Positions 31,663 to 41,846 are shown, numbered from the stretch's first letter. The stretch: DNA of 46,573 nucleotides from an uncultured Roseburia sp. (GCA_934292805.1 CAKQXQ010000018.1:1-46573), one strand, 5' to 3'. The notes: generated from the sequence alone by a model not told the origin. Numbers and translations are program-made.

Positions 31663-34353
31663 TTATAGATCAAAATCTTTTTCGCGTAATATAATATAGT
31701 CATTATCATCATATCTTCTGGATGTGATAATGCTAAACGCCTTCTTCAAACCGCCCTTCTCTGAATGTGTAATTGCTTTATCCACAACATCCTTTACTTC
31801 TGCCAGTGTTGTTTCCCTGTCAACATGTTCAATATTGCTGATACAATTATAAAGAGCAAGAATTCCCAGTTCATCTATTGAATATCCCAGTTCATTTGCA
31901 TATGATTTTGCAAAGACGACCAGTTCGTCGCTAGTAAAAATCGGAATATTAATCTTCTCAGAAAACTTTGCTGCAAATCCGGTATCTCTGGAAAGTGCTT
32001 TCTGGATACCATGCTTGGTATCTTCAAGGATCACAAAGAGACCACTTGTGTCATGTTCCATTAAAACAGAAAGCTTTACTGCTGTCTCTCTGGAAAGATC
32101 CCCGGCTTTCTCTATGATCAGACATCCACCTGCAACCTTTTTCAGAAGCTCCGCTACATCTTTCTGATTTAACGTTGATGCTTCAACCTTACCGATTTTA
32201 CCTTCCGGTCTGCCTGTCTCCTGCTGTAATGCTTTAATCATGTTTGTTGCCAGTACAGTCTTACCGCTTCCGGAACCTCCCTGAATGATCATGTTACCTG
32301 TTCCGGCAGTTCCTCCGGCAACAAGATGCTGCATCGCACCTGTCATCGCCTGACAGAGCTGCTTCTCCATTCCCTGGATCGGCACGAAATATGTAAAGAT
32401 CTCTTTCTGTTCCTTTGTCAGCTTTGTGATGGTACCGGAAGTTTCCAGTGTTTCCGGTTCTGCGATCTTCGGAAGCTCTTCCTCCCATGTATCTGATTTT
32501 GGCATTCCAAAATCCTTCGGAAACTTGATAACCGGAAGTTCTTCCTTTTCTTTTGTTTCTTTTGCCATCTGTCTGGCTGTTTCTGCTATAATTGCCGCTT
32601 CCACATCCACATCTGTTCCGGCTTCATTTTCCCGTGTCTGTGCAGCAGACCCATTTTTGAAATGGTTTTCAAAACTGACCACTTTGCTATTTGGAACTTC
32701 TGCCTGTGCTTCTTCCGGGACATCTTCCCATTCAGCGTCAGAATCTTCTACAAAAGAGATCTCTGGCAAATGATCTTCCTCTGCCATCAGGTCTTTCACT
32801 TCATCCGCAAGTATCTCCTCAGGCATCAACTCCTTCACTTCTCCTGCAAGTACTTCATCAGGTATCTGTTCCTCTGCCTTTGCTTCTGCCTCTTCATCCT
32901 GTACCGGTTCCTCTGTTCCGCCTGCAACTTCTTCCGGTATCTGTTCCTCTTTCATATATCTTCCGACTCTGGCATCTTCCACATCCTCAATCTGCCTGTC
33001 CATACGGGCATTCTCTGCCTCCAGCTGATTGATCTCATTCTGCAGAAGCTCATTCATATTGGCAAACATCTCTGTTGCGCTTCCGTCTTCGATTGGATTT
33101 CCTGCTTCATTCTCTGCAAGGTACTTCTCTTCCAGAAGATCTTTCGGGCTGAAACCGGAATCTAACTTCGGGATAATCTCTGCCAGACGCTCCATAAGTT
33201 CTTTTGCTTCCTGCAGTGCCTTTGCCTTTGTTGCCTCAAACTTACGCTGCTCCGCCTCCATAAGTGCAGTCTCCGCAGCACGCTTTGTCTTCTCCCACTC
33301 TGCCAGGATATCCTCGATGCACATCTGCCCGGTAATCTGCTTCTCTATCATATTACCGCCAGGAACATTCAGACTCATCTGTCCGTCATCTTCCACCAGC
33401 ATCTCCTGAAAGTTTACTTTGAGGGAGGTGTCGATCTCCTCGTCGGTTTCAATGTGATAATCTTCCTTCTTTGCTTCTTCCTCTTCCTTCGGGATCTGGA
33501 GATATGGAATATCCTCAACGAGCTTCTTAATGTTATCCATCGTATCATCAACTGCTTCTTTTTCAGTCGCGTTCATGATCTCCTGCATGCTCCGCTGAAG
33601 TTCTTCCTGAAGATTCTGCGTATTAAATCGTTCCGGTGACATTTTGACATTCTTGATCTGTACCGGTTCCGGGATAATCTCACCGGACTCAAGCTCATCG
33701 TCCGGTCTCACCTCAACAAATCCGTCTTTCTGCTGACGGAAATTCCGGTATTTTTCTTCCTGCTGCTTTGTCAGCGGCTGATAAAGCATCTTAAGCTCTA
33801 AAGCCCGCTCAACATATGGTCCGTCACCGAACCACAGGATCAGTTCATCACAGGCAGCGATGCACTTCTCGCTCATGCCGGCTCTGTGATAAAGACATGC
33901 CAGTTCATATGCCCACTCCTCCAGATATTCCTGGTTCTTCAATTCTTCCAGTATCTGGATCAGGGTCTGAATGTCAGCTCCCTGTGCTTTGCAGATTTCA
34001 TACTTCAGAACATACTTGAGATTGTCATGTGGTGCGATCTCCACAAATTCCTGATAGTATTCTTTCGCCTCATCAAAGCTCTGTGTTTTAAGTGCTACTT
34101 CCGCCAGACGGTAGATGATCATCCTTCCGATCGGTGATTTGTCATAAGCTGTCAGAAGAACTTCCCTGCTGTCATCATAGCGTCCCACTTTTTCATATAT
34201 TTCACCGGCTTTCACCAGTGCATTAATATTCTTTATCTTACGCCAGTTGATGCTGTCTACAACCTCTGCCGCCTCTTCGTATTTACCTTCCGCTGCAAGA
34301 GATTTCATCTGATCCAGCTTTAATTTATATTCGTATTTATCCAATTGTGCCAC
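31663..34353 (-). CDS. Large TPR - acidic linker - AAA-type ATPase protein of unknown function
   Basis: 896 residues. Residues ~1-200 are TPR-like helices (LAAEGKYEEAAEVVDSI; GEIYEKVGRYDDSREVL). The middle ~220-640 is acidic and coiled, with internal repeats such as PDEVLAGEVKELMPEEILAD. The C-terminal ~210 residues are a P-loop ATPase with Walker A IIQGGSGSGKT near 690, ending in a helical lid. No signal or membrane segment. Clostridial genomes carry such proteins but I know of no role. It precedes glgB by 20 bp, so a link to glycogen or to scaffolding is only inferred. Confidence 0.78.
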   Translation of the reverse strand: MAQLDKYEYKLKLDQMKSLAAEGKYEEAAEVVDSINWRKIKNINALVKAGEIYEKVGRYDDSREVLLTAYDKSPIGRMIIYRLAEVALKTQSFDEAKEYYQEFVEIAPHDNLKYVLKYEICKAQGADIQTLIQILEELKNQEYLEEWAYELACLYHRAGMSEKCIAACDELILWFGDGPYVERALELKMLYQPLTKQQEEKYRNFRQQKDGFVEVRPDDELESGEIIPEPVQIKNVKMSPERFNTQNLQEELQRSMQEIMNATEKEAVDDTMDNIKKLVEDIPYLQIPKEEEEAKKEDYHIETDEEIDTSLKVNFQEMLVEDDGQMSLNVPGGNMIEKQITGQMCIEDILAEWEKTKRAAETALMEAEQRKFEATKAKALQEAKELMERLAEIIPKLDSGFSPKDLLEEKYLAENEAGNPIEDGSATEMFANMNELLQNEINQLEAENARMDRQIEDVEDARVGRYMKEEQIPEEVAGGTEEPVQDEEAEAKAEEQIPDEVLAGEVKELMPEEILADEVKDLMAEEDHLPEISFVEDSDAEWEDVPEEAQAEVPNSKVVSFENHFKNGSAAQTRENEAGTDVDVEAAIIAETARQMAKETKEKEELPVIKFPKDFGMPKSDTWEEELPKIAEPETLETSGTITKLTKEQKEIFTYFVPIQGMEKQLCQAMTGAMQHLVAGGTAGTGNMIIQGGSGSGKTVLATNMIKALQQETGRPEGKIGKVEASTLNQKDVAELLKKVAGGCLIIEKAGDLSRETAVKLSVLMEHDTSGLFVILEDTKHGIQKALSRDTGFAAKFSEKINIPIFTSDELVVFAKSYANELGYSIDELGILALYNCISNIEHVDRETTLAEVKDVVDKAITHSEKGGLKKAFSIITSRRYDDNDYIILREKDFDL

Positions 34354-34390
34354 CTCAAACCGTGCATTTCTCTATTCTTTGTTAACTTTT

Positions 34391-34419
34391 AGTTTATCAT
34401 AGCCATGAATAGATGTCAA
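34391..34419 (-). promoter_or_regulatory. Sigma-A promoter of the TPR/ATPase-glgB operon
   Basis: Minus strand TTGACA, 17 bp, TAAACT, about 37 bp before the start codon and just after the permease stop. Confidence 0.7.
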
Positions 34420-34425
34420 AATTTA

Positions 34426-35772
34426 TCACGCTTTGTCTTCCGGTTTCTTAGCAAGTTTTTTCTGACTTTTTTTGACTTTTTCTTCGTGATTATAGATTGG
34501 CTGATTTGTCACTTTATCTATCTTATTAAGGTTTACATAATCAATCTTATCTGCCGGTATCCCACGATGTTTCAGAATATACTCTACTATATTCTGGATG
34601 ATATAATAAATAACTGCCATGATTGGAACACCGAGAAGCATTCCAGGGAATCCCCACAGACCTCCGAACACCAGGATTGCAAAAACAACCCAGAAAGAAG
34701 ACAGTCCTGTCGAATTGCCAAGAATCTTCGGTCCGATAATATTACCATCTATCTGCTGTAAAATAATAACAAAGATCAGGAAATAAAGTCCCTGCATCGG
34801 ATTCTGCAGAACAATGATAATAAACGATGGGATTGCTCCAATGAACGGTCCAAAGAAAGGAATGATATTCGTCACTCCAATAATCACTGCAACGAGCACC
34901 GTATCTGGCATTTTCATGATAGCAAGAACGATATATGCAAGGACTCCAATGATCGCCGAATCCAGTATCTTTCCACTGATAAATCCTCCGAATATCTCGT
35001 TACTCTTGCGGATCGTTTTTACGATCACATTCGCTCTGACCGGTTTGAAAATCGCAAAAATTATCTTCTTTGCCTGTCCCGCGAACTTCTCCTGATTCGC
35101 CATAACATAAACAGAAATGATCAGTCCTACCACAATATTAATAAAGAACTTCACAGTCAGGATCACACCGCTTGTCACAGATGCAATATATACTTCTGCC
35201 TGCGGAATAAATGTGTTCTTCATCCAGTTCTCAAAGAAATTACTTGCTTCAGTGATCACACGCTCTGCAATATCTGCGACCTGGCTGTCACCCTTTGCAA
35301 AATCGTTGATCCATGCGATCAGTGACTTTACTTCTGACGGAAGTGTCGTCACAACACCCTGGATACTCTGCAGAATAGATGGAACAATCGCCGCAAGAAG
35401 CAATACAACAATCCCTACCATAAATAAAAGTGAAGCTGTGATTGCCAGTCCTCTTGCCAGATTCTTTGCTTTCTCTTCATTCTTTATCCGTTCCGTAAGG
35501 ATTCCATACACCTTTCCATCAACCCACTTCATCAACGGGTTAAGAAGATATGCCACAACAAGACCTATGATCACCGGCTGTAAAATCTGTGTCAGCTTTT
35601 TCCAGAAATCTGTAAATCCATTGTAACGATAAATTATAAAGAAAAACAGAATACAACAACAAAACGTAATAAAAATCGCAAGTGCGATAATCGTGATCTG
35701 CTTCAGGTGATATTCGTCTTTCTTTGGTTGCTTTGTAGATTCTTCCTGAGGTAACTTTGTATTTTCTTCCAA
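34426..35772 (-). CDS. AI-2E-family (PerM-like) permease
   Basis: 448 residues, TTG start with GAGAGG six bases upstream. A charged N-terminus is followed by about eight membrane segments with the family pattern (IIGLVVAYLLNPL; VIIGVTNIIPFFGPFIGAIPS; QQIDGNIIGPKILG) and a Lys-rich cytoplasmic tail. Members were named for autoinducer-2 export, but many act as ion or solute transporters, so the substrate is open. Single gene between two other units. Confidence 0.88.
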   Translation of the reverse strand: MEENTKLPQEESTKQPKKDEYHLKQITIIALAIFITFCCCILFFFIIYRYNGFTDFWKKLTQILQPVIIGLVVAYLLNPLMKWVDGKVYGILTERIKNEEKAKNLARGLAITASLLFMVGIVVLLLAAIVPSILQSIQGVVTTLPSEVKSLIAWINDFAKGDSQVADIAERVITEASNFFENWMKNTFIPQAEVYIASVTSGVILTVKFFINIVVGLIISVYVMANQEKFAGQAKKIIFAIFKPVRANVIVKTIRKSNEIFGGFISGKILDSAIIGVLAYIVLAIMKMPDTVLVAVIIGVTNIIPFFGPFIGAIPSFIIIVLQNPMQGLYFLIFVIILQQIDGNIIGPKILGNSTGLSSFWVVFAILVFGGLWGFPGMLLGVPIMAVIYYIIQNIVEYILKHRGIPADKIDYVNLNKIDKVTNQPIYNHEEKVKKSQKKLAKKPEDKA

Positions 35773-35865
35773 ATTTTTCCTCTCCTTTTTGAGTGATTTC
35801 CTGCCGGATGATCTGATATTTCTTCTCTGTAACCACCTGACATTTTAACATTATTTTACCCCAAA

Positions 35866-35902
35866 AAAGGAGGACTGTCACTAAACAGTCCCCCTTTTTT
35901 AT
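35866..35902. terminator. Strong terminator after the aconitase-family gene
   Basis: A 15-bp, nearly perfect stem (AAAAAGGAGGACTGT with ACAGTCCCCCTTTTT) flanked by A and T runs, so it works on both strands; placed 17 bp after the hydratase stop. Confidence 0.85.
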
Positions 35903-35918
35903 ATTATTTTTAGATTCC

Positions 35919-38210
35919 TTATCCTCTGTAATAATTGATAAGGCATCCTTTTAAGATAATCTCTCTTTCATCATCTGTAAGTGGATCCATATGAAGTGTA
36001 AATTCCTTCATGGCACCATCTTTGATCACGTATGCTGCAATATCTGATTTCTTTTCTTCAATTGCTTTTCTGATCTCCGGAATAAAAATATAATCCAAAT
36101 TATGGAATGGGAGTTCTCCTTTTTCAATGATAAATGGAAGCATTCCCCAGTTGATCAGATTAGAACGGTAGCGTTTTGTTGCATATTCATTTGCAATATT
36201 TGCCCAACCGCCAAGTACCTTCTGACAGGAAGCTGCCTGTTCCCTTGCTGAACCGTCACCTGGCTTCACTGCAAAAATTGTACTTCCGAATCCGGCAAAT
36301 CCAGGCTTTGTTCTTGCATCCACACCAAAATCAGGAATCTTTGTTTTAATCACATTGATCACTTCCTGCAGCTCCGGAACAGCTTCCACAGGACACTCCT
36401 GCACTTCGATCGCTTTTTCTGCCTTCTGGATCTCTTTTGCACGTCCGACATATAACGGATCTTTTCTTGAAAGTGCAAACTCTGCAAGTCCAAGTGGATT
36501 GGAACGGAAAGATGATGTCTCACCGGATGGGATCAATTCATCTGTGGTTGTTACCGGGTCATGGATCTCAGATACAACTTTTAATACCATATGTTCCGGC
36601 AATGCACTCATCTGCGGCCAGTCTTTGATGTTTGGTCCAAACTGGATCTCTACAGACGGATCAGCTACGCCTTTGCTGTCGAATACACGGTTTTCATAAA
36701 TCTTTTTATCAAAGAAATATTTTGGCTTTGTATAATTGACATCAATCTCTGTTGCAGCTGTCAGATATCCTTTATTGGCAGCTGTAGCTGCGATAGATCT
36801 TGCATCCATTAATGCAACAGATGCAACCTGACCCTTCTGGACCTTGGATCCTTCTCTGTTCGGGAAGTTTCTGGTAGAATGACGGATTGAGAACGCATTG
36901 TTCGCCGGTGTATCACCTGCACCAAAGCAAGGTCCGCAGAATGCTGTTTTCACGATCGCTCCTGTTTCCATCAGGCTTGCTACAGCACCATTCTTCACAA
37001 GTTCCATATAGATCGGTGTACTTGCCGGATATACACTTAATGTAAATTCATCCGGTCCAATGCTTGTACCCTTCAGAATATCTGCTGCATCACAAATATT
37101 TTCAAATCCACCACCGGCACAGCCTGCAATAATTCCCTGGTCTACATAAAGCTTACCATTTCTTACTTTGCTCTTTAAATCAAGCTTGACTGCTCCGTCA
37201 AAGCTTACCTCTGCACGTTTTTCACAGTCATCTAAAATATCCATCAGATTCGCATTCAGCTCCTCGATCGTATAGGTATTGCTTGGATGGAACGGCATTG
37301 CGATCATTGGCTTGATCTGACTCAGATCAATCTCGATCATTCCATCGTAATAAGCAACCTCACCCGGGTTGAGTTCTTTATATGCCTGTGGTCTTCCATG
37401 GATTGCATAGAAGTCCTGTACTTTTTCATCTGTTCTCCAGACTGAGGACAGACAGGTTGTCTCTGTAGTCATAACATCTACACCGATACGGAAATCAACG
37501 CTTAAGTTGGAAACTCCAGGTCCGACGAATTCCATGACTTTATTCTTTACATAACCTCTGTCAAACACCTCGCCGATGATCGCAAGCGCAACGTCCTGAG
37601 GTCCGACACCTTTCTGTGGTGTTCCGGTAAGGTATACACCAACAACTCCAGGCATATCGATATCATAGGTTTTGTTCAATAACTGTTTTACAAGTTCCGG
37701 TCCGCCCTCCCCGATGGCCATTGTTCCAAGGGCTCCATAACGGGTATGGGAATCGGATCCAAGTATCATTGCTCCGCTTTCTGCCAGCATCTCTCTGGCA
37801 AACTGGTGGATAACTGCCTGATGTGGTGGAACATAGACGCCACCATACTTCTTGGCACAGGTCAGTCCAAACATGTGATCATCCTCGTTGATCGTACCAC
37901 CAACTGCACACAAACTGTTATGACAGTTCGTCAGGACATATGGCATTGGAAAGCGTTCCAGTCCGGATGCTCTTGCTGTCTGGATAATACCAACAAATGT
38001 AATATCGTGAGAAGTGAGTTTGTCAAATCTCACCTGCAGCTTCTCCATGTTCCCTGATGTATTATGCTTTTTCAAAATCCCATAAGCAATTGTGTTCTCT
38101 GCCGCCTGCTCTTTTGTTACAGCTTTACCGGTTTTCTGTAAAACCTCAGCAGCTTCTGTCATAATCTCCCGACCATTCACGAGATAAACACCATTATCGT
38201 ATAATTTCAT
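35919..38210 (-). CDS. Aconitate hydratase-family enzyme
   Basis: 763 residues from the ATG at 38210 (GGAGG five bases before it; the ATG at 38222 overlaps this SD). Aconitase-family marks: GSDSHTRYGALGTMAIGEGG, the 4Fe-4S cysteines in IIAGCAGGG and CGPCFGAGD, and a C-terminal swivel domain. Most likely converts citrate to isocitrate; the length fits the anaerobe-type aconitase rather than the ~900-residue AcnA. No citrate synthase or isocitrate dehydrogenase is near, so another hydro-lyase substrate is not excluded. Confidence 0.88.
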   Translation of the reverse strand: MKLYDNGVYLVNGREIMTEAAEVLQKTGKAVTKEQAAENTIAYGILKKHNTSGNMEKLQVRFDKLTSHDITFVGIIQTARASGLERFPMPYVLTNCHNSLCAVGGTINEDDHMFGLTCAKKYGGVYVPPHQAVIHQFAREMLAESGAMILGSDSHTRYGALGTMAIGEGGPELVKQLLNKTYDIDMPGVVGVYLTGTPQKGVGPQDVALAIIGEVFDRGYVKNKVMEFVGPGVSNLSVDFRIGVDVMTTETTCLSSVWRTDEKVQDFYAIHGRPQAYKELNPGEVAYYDGMIEIDLSQIKPMIAMPFHPSNTYTIEELNANLMDILDDCEKRAEVSFDGAVKLDLKSKVRNGKLYVDQGIIAGCAGGGFENICDAADILKGTSIGPDEFTLSVYPASTPIYMELVKNGAVASLMETGAIVKTAFCGPCFGAGDTPANNAFSIRHSTRNFPNREGSKVQKGQVASVALMDARSIAATAANKGYLTAATEIDVNYTKPKYFFDKKIYENRVFDSKGVADPSVEIQFGPNIKDWPQMSALPEHMVLKVVSEIHDPVTTTDELIPSGETSSFRSNPLGLAEFALSRKDPLYVGRAKEIQKAEKAIEVQECPVEAVPELQEVINVIKTKIPDFGVDARTKPGFAGFGSTIFAVKPGDGSAREQAASCQKVLGGWANIANEYATKRYRSNLINWGMLPFIIEKGELPFHNLDYIFIPEIRKAIEEKKSDIAAYVIKDGAMKEFTLHMDPLTDDEREIILKGCLINYYRG

Positions 38211-38274
38211 ATGTTCCTCCATTCTATTTCAGTGAATCCGTCAAAATAATCTGTTTCAAGAACTTTTGATATGA

Positions 38275-38303
38275 ATTATAAAGATACTCCATCTAAAAAT
38301 CAA
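38275..38303 (-). promoter_or_regulatory. Sigma-A promoter of the aconitase-family gene
   Basis: Minus strand TTGATT, 17 bp, TATAAT, about 65 bp before the start codon. Confidence 0.75.
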
Positions 38304-38325
38304 GCACTTTGACACACTAAATTAA

Positions 38326-38365
38326 TAAAAGAACTCTGAGATTTGATTTTCCCAAAGTTCTTTTT
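38326..38365 (-). terminator. Terminator of the regulator-kinase-HAD operon
   Basis: AAAGAACT (38328-38335) pairs with AGTTCTTT (38356-38363), with T-rich sequence following on the minus strand, just after the HAD stop codon. Confidence 0.65.
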
Positions 38366-38371
38366 CTCTTT

Positions 38372-39013
38372 TTATACAATTTCCTTTAACCCACTTAATG
38401 TGTCGATTCGTGCATACAGCATTTTTTCTGTTTCCTCATCCGGTTCTGTCAGATCCGGCACCATTACAACAGAAAGTCCTGCCCGATATGCTGACAAAAC
38501 TCCATTCGGAGAATCTTCCACTGCGATGCAATCCTCCGGCTTTTCTCCAATCTGTTCACATGCATAAAGATATACATCCGGCTGTGGCTTTCCGTTTTCC
38601 ACTGTTGTTGCACTCACTATTTTATCAAACTTATCATAGATCCCAATCTGTGTAAGATACTGTTTTGTACGCTCTGGATCTGTCGCCGTGGCCACTGCTC
38701 TTTTCATGTTTTTTTCTGCAAGATAGGAAAGAATATCATCTACTCCCGGTTTTTTCTCGATTCCATACTTAGCAATATGCTCACGCATAAGTTCTTTTCT
38801 TCTTGCACGTATTGCCTCATAGTCAAAAGAATCTCCAAAGATTCCCCGCAGATATGGACCTGCATATTTCCCGGCAAGACTCCGGATTGCAAGGCCATCT
38901 TCCCTTGTCACTTCAAATCCGGCTTCCTTTGCTGCCTGCTGCCAATATACGTTCAGCCATTTCTCAGTATCGATCAGGATTCCATCCATATCAAAAATCA
39001 CTGCTTTTATCAT
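38372..39013 (-). CDS. HAD-superfamily phosphatase, beta-phosphoglucomutase-like
   Basis: 213 residues. IFDMDGILIDTE holds the nucleophile Asp and acid/base Asp; ATATDP is motif II; KPQPDVYLYA carries the motif III Lys; and VEDSPNGVLSAYRAG is the motif IV Asp pair. The helical cap belongs to the subfamily IA sugar-phosphate phosphatases or mutases. Substrate unknown. It overlaps the end of the histidine kinase gene by 23 bp, so it is co-translated with the two-component genes. Confidence 0.88.
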   Translation of the reverse strand: MIKAVIFDMDGILIDTEKWLNVYWQQAAKEAGFEVTREDGLAIRSLAGKYAGPYLRGIFGDSFDYEAIRARRKELMREHIAKYGIEKKPGVDDILSYLAEKNMKRAVATATDPERTKQYLTQIGIYDKFDKIVSATTVENGKPQPDVYLYACEQIGEKPEDCIAVEDSPNGVLSAYRAGLSVVMVPDLTEPDEETEKMLYARIDTLSGLKEIV

Positions 39014-41090
39014 GACCTGATTCTCCTTCTGATTGTATTTCCTCTGTTATATATTCTGTGTCCTGTATTTCATCATGATTTCCTGCCGCACTATCCATGT
39101 ATGGTGGAAAAATGATCGTCGCCTTAAAAAGGTCTCCGTCTACTTTGATATCAAAAGTTCCCCCCATCAAAACCGTCAGATTCTTCGCAATAGAAAGTCC
39201 TAATCCGCTTCCTTCTGTTGTTCTGGAGGAATCACCTCTGATAAATCTCTCAGTCAGATCACCTGCATTACTGTTTTCTCTTGCAAGCGAACGTTCTGAC
39301 ACATTTTTTATTGAAAATACCACTTTATTTTCCTGATAGAAAATATCTACATAAACACGCGTTTTTTCCAATGCATATTTTGCAACATTATTATAAAGAT
39401 TCTCGATCACACGATACAACTGCCTTCCATCTGCCCGGATATACACTTCAGTCTTAGGCATCTTGGTAACTATCGTTAATTCTTTCTGCTCAAACTTCTC
39501 ATTAAATTCACCGCTTGTCTGATATACAAGCTCTACCAGGTCGATCGTCTGCATATCCAGCTTGACATTTCCCGAACTGATCTTCGATGCCTCGACCAGA
39601 TCTTCTGTCAGCTGCTTCAGTCTCTGTGATTTTTCATCCAGGATCTTCACATACCCCTGCACACGCTCATTTTCTATTTTCTCCATTTTGATCAGGTTTA
39701 CATAATTAATAATGGAGGTGAGTGGTGTTTTGATATCATGTGACACATTCGTGATAAGATCTGCTTTCATGCGTTCATTTTTTGTACTGTCATCTACTGC
39801 ATGCAAAAGTCCCTCGCCAATATTATTCACAGACTCTGCCATCAGCTTTTCGTCTCCATGAAGATCTTCTGTCTCAATCTTCTCTGACAGATAACCTTTT
39901 TTTATGCGCTCGATCCCTTCTATAATTCGCTGCTGTTCCACTCCTTTCCGTAGGAACAGATAACATTCATATCCTGAAAAAAGAAGCAGCAGCACAAGCC
40001 CCGGTATACTTCCGTAGTAAAATGCCCAGACTGCCAGAACAAAGCATACGATCATATGTATCAGAAAAAGTATCAGGATCCGCGTCGTTGTCTTCCGCTC
40101 AGAGAACACTTTATGAATGCCTTTTCCAAGCCAGCACGCAAGACTTGTCTCCCACAGTACTTCTGCTTTCATTCTTCTTACCATGCTCAGATAAAAAAGC
40201 AGGAAAAGTGCATCAATCAAAAGACTTACTGTTCCGGATGCAACTGCAATTCCATAGACTGCCCAGTCATCACTGCTGATTTTTGTTACAAACACAGCAA
40301 GCTCACTGATGATGAAAATAAATCCGGCTGCCAGTATCTCTGTCTTGATCCTGTCGATCGCATTCAGGTGGATTTCTTCTCCCTCTCTTCTTCCGGCCGC
40401 AAGCGTCATATACACAAGCGTAATGATCCATCCGATCAGGCTGATAAGGCCACAGAAAATGCATACTTTGATCCATGGATGCAGCCTTGCATATTCAATG
40501 GATGCATCCTGCAGATCATCTTTTGCAGAAAGATCCGTATCAATTCCGATGATCAGTGTCATATTTTCCGATGGCCAATTCATCTGATTTCCATAACCAC
40601 CAAAGAAATAGTCCGCCATTCCACGGATGTTCGTTCCAAATTCTTTATCCATCAGATCATAGATAATATAGTTGCCCATTGTTTTGGCTTCCATTAGAAC
40701 AGCTTCTGTATCGAACTTTGTTCCATCCTCCGTATCCGGCTGGTTGGTATACCAGTTCTCACCGACCCGGTACCAATAACAAAAATTGGTCTCATCTTCA
40801 TTAAATTCATTCGTATAACGCAGATACCGCTTACTCTCTTCCTGTGTCCTGTCATCTCCTTTGATAAGAAGCTTCATATAATCGCTCAGATCATTGCACT
40901 TCTGCTCTATACATTTTGTATAATACCCGGAATCCAGAAATTGTTCTGTTCCAACATCTGTTATCCTGAAAATACTCTTGCCGATCATTGCTGCCAGCAA
41001 GAAAACAGATATTGTCAGTACCACAGTAAAAAAGAGATGCAGGATCAGTCCTGTGAGTTTCATTCCGTAGGAATATGGTTGTTTCTCCAT
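38991..41090 (-). CDS. Membrane sensor histidine kinase
   Basis: 699 residues from the ATG at 41090; the TTG at 41099 touches its SD. One N-terminal membrane helix, an outside sensor region of ~170 residues, then five more helices (~205-380). The kinase core is complete: SHDIKTPLTSIINYV with the acceptor His, LYNNVAKYA (N box) and GSGLGLSIAKNL (G2 box). The adjacent response regulator is its partner. The signal is unknown; the polytopic membrane part is like kinases that sense envelope stress. Confidence 0.93.
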   Translation of the reverse strand: MEKQPYSYGMKLTGLILHLFFTVVLTISVFLLAAMIGKSIFRITDVGTEQFLDSGYYTKCIEQKCNDLSDYMKLLIKGDDRTQEESKRYLRYTNEFNEDETNFCYWYRVGENWYTNQPDTEDGTKFDTEAVLMEAKTMGNYIIYDLMDKEFGTNIRGMADYFFGGYGNQMNWPSENMTLIIGIDTDLSAKDDLQDASIEYARLHPWIKVCIFCGLISLIGWIITLVYMTLAAGRREGEEIHLNAIDRIKTEILAAGFIFIISELAVFVTKISSDDWAVYGIAVASGTVSLLIDALFLLFYLSMVRRMKAEVLWETSLACWLGKGIHKVFSERKTTTRILILFLIHMIVCFVLAVWAFYYGSIPGLVLLLLFSGYECYLFLRKGVEQQRIIEGIERIKKGYLSEKIETEDLHGDEKLMAESVNNIGEGLLHAVDDSTKNERMKADLITNVSHDIKTPLTSIINYVNLIKMEKIENERVQGYVKILDEKSQRLKQLTEDLVEASKISSGNVKLDMQTIDLVELVYQTSGEFNEKFEQKELTIVTKMPKTEVYIRADGRQLYRVIENLYNNVAKYALEKTRVYVDIFYQENKVVFSIKNVSERSLARENSNAGDLTERFIRGDSSRTTEGSGLGLSIAKNLTVLMGGTFDIKVDGDLFKATIIFPPYMDSAAGNHDEIQDTEYITEEIQSEGESGHDKSSDF

Positions 41091-41108
41091 TCTTATCAAT
41101 CCCTTTTC

Positions 41109-41801
41109 CTAATTCTTCTCAATCTTATATCCGACACCCCATACAACCTTAAGATAACGAGGTTCCTTCGGATTAATCTCAATCTTCTCCCTGATATGGC
41201 GGATGTGTACAGCAACCGTATTATCTGCCCCGATCGCATCTTCATTCCAGATACTTTCGTATATCTGATTAATTGAAAATACTTTTCCCTGATTCTTTAC
41301 GAGCAGAAGCAGGATATTGTACTCGATCGGAGTAAGTTTTACAAGCTCTCCATCCACAGTTACCTCTTTCAGATCATCATTAATACTGAGCCCGCCTACG
41401 GTGTAGACATTATCATTCGCTTCTGCTGCATTTCCAAGCTGGGTATAGCGGCGCAGCTGGGATTTCACTCTTGCCACAAGCTCTAATGGGTTAAATGGCT
41501 TCTCTACATAATCGTCTGCACCGATATTAAGCCCCAGGATTTTATCAGAATCTTCTGTCTTGGCTGACAGAATAATAATCGGAATACTGCTGTTCTCCCT
41601 GATCTTTAAAGTTGCACGGATTCCATCCAGTCTTGGCATCATGACATCCATGATGAGAAGATGGACTTCATGATCCTTCAGAATTTCCAGTGCTTCCTCG
41701 CCATCATAAGCTTTCAGCACCTGAAATCCTTCCTGCTGTAAATAAATTTCAATCGCTTCTACGATTTCTTTATCATCGTCACATACTAAAATTGTCTGCA
41801 T
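41109..41801 (-). CDS. OmpR/PhoB-family response regulator
   Basis: 230 residues. Receiver domain: VCDDDKEI acidic pocket, LLIMDVMMPRLDG with the phosphorylated Asp near residue 53, ILSAKTED, and the Lys in VEKPFNP. Winged-helix effector domain with LTPIEYNILLLLVKN and NTVAVHIRHIREKIE. GGGAGG precedes the ATG. First gene of the operon, ahead of the kinase and the HAD enzyme. Confidence 0.95.
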   Translation of the reverse strand: MQTILVCDDDKEIVEAIEIYLQQEGFQVLKAYDGEEALEILKDHEVHLLIMDVMMPRLDGIRATLKIRENSSIPIIILSAKTEDSDKILGLNIGADDYVEKPFNPLELVARVKSQLRRYTQLGNAAEANDNVYTVGGLSINDDLKEVTVDGELVKLTPIEYNILLLLVKNQGKVFSINQIYESIWNEDAIGADNTVAVHIRHIREKIEINPKEPRYLKVVWGVGYKIEKN

Positions 41802-41818
41802 GAGGTACCTCCCGGAAT

Positions 41819-41846
41819 TTTATAGTTTACATCATAATTCTATCAA
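41819..41846 (-). promoter_or_regulatory. Sigma-A promoter of the two-component operon
   Basis: Minus strand TTGATA, 16 bp, TATAAA, only ~18 bp before the ATG, so the leader would be very short. Confidence 0.6.

Noticed and set aside
32691..33165. Overlapping plus-strand open frames inside the TPR/ATPase gene
   Set aside because: They arise from the Glu-rich repeats of the real gene read on the other strand as Leu/Phe/Ser-rich runs.
35117..35626. Open frame of 169 codons on the plus strand inside the AI-2E-family permease gene
   Set aside because: Shadow of the permease; Ser/Thr/Ile-rich and without an SD.
40056..40697. Open frame of 213 codons on the plus strand inside the histidine kinase gene
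   Set aside because: Antisense to a complete kinase; no domain or ribosome site.
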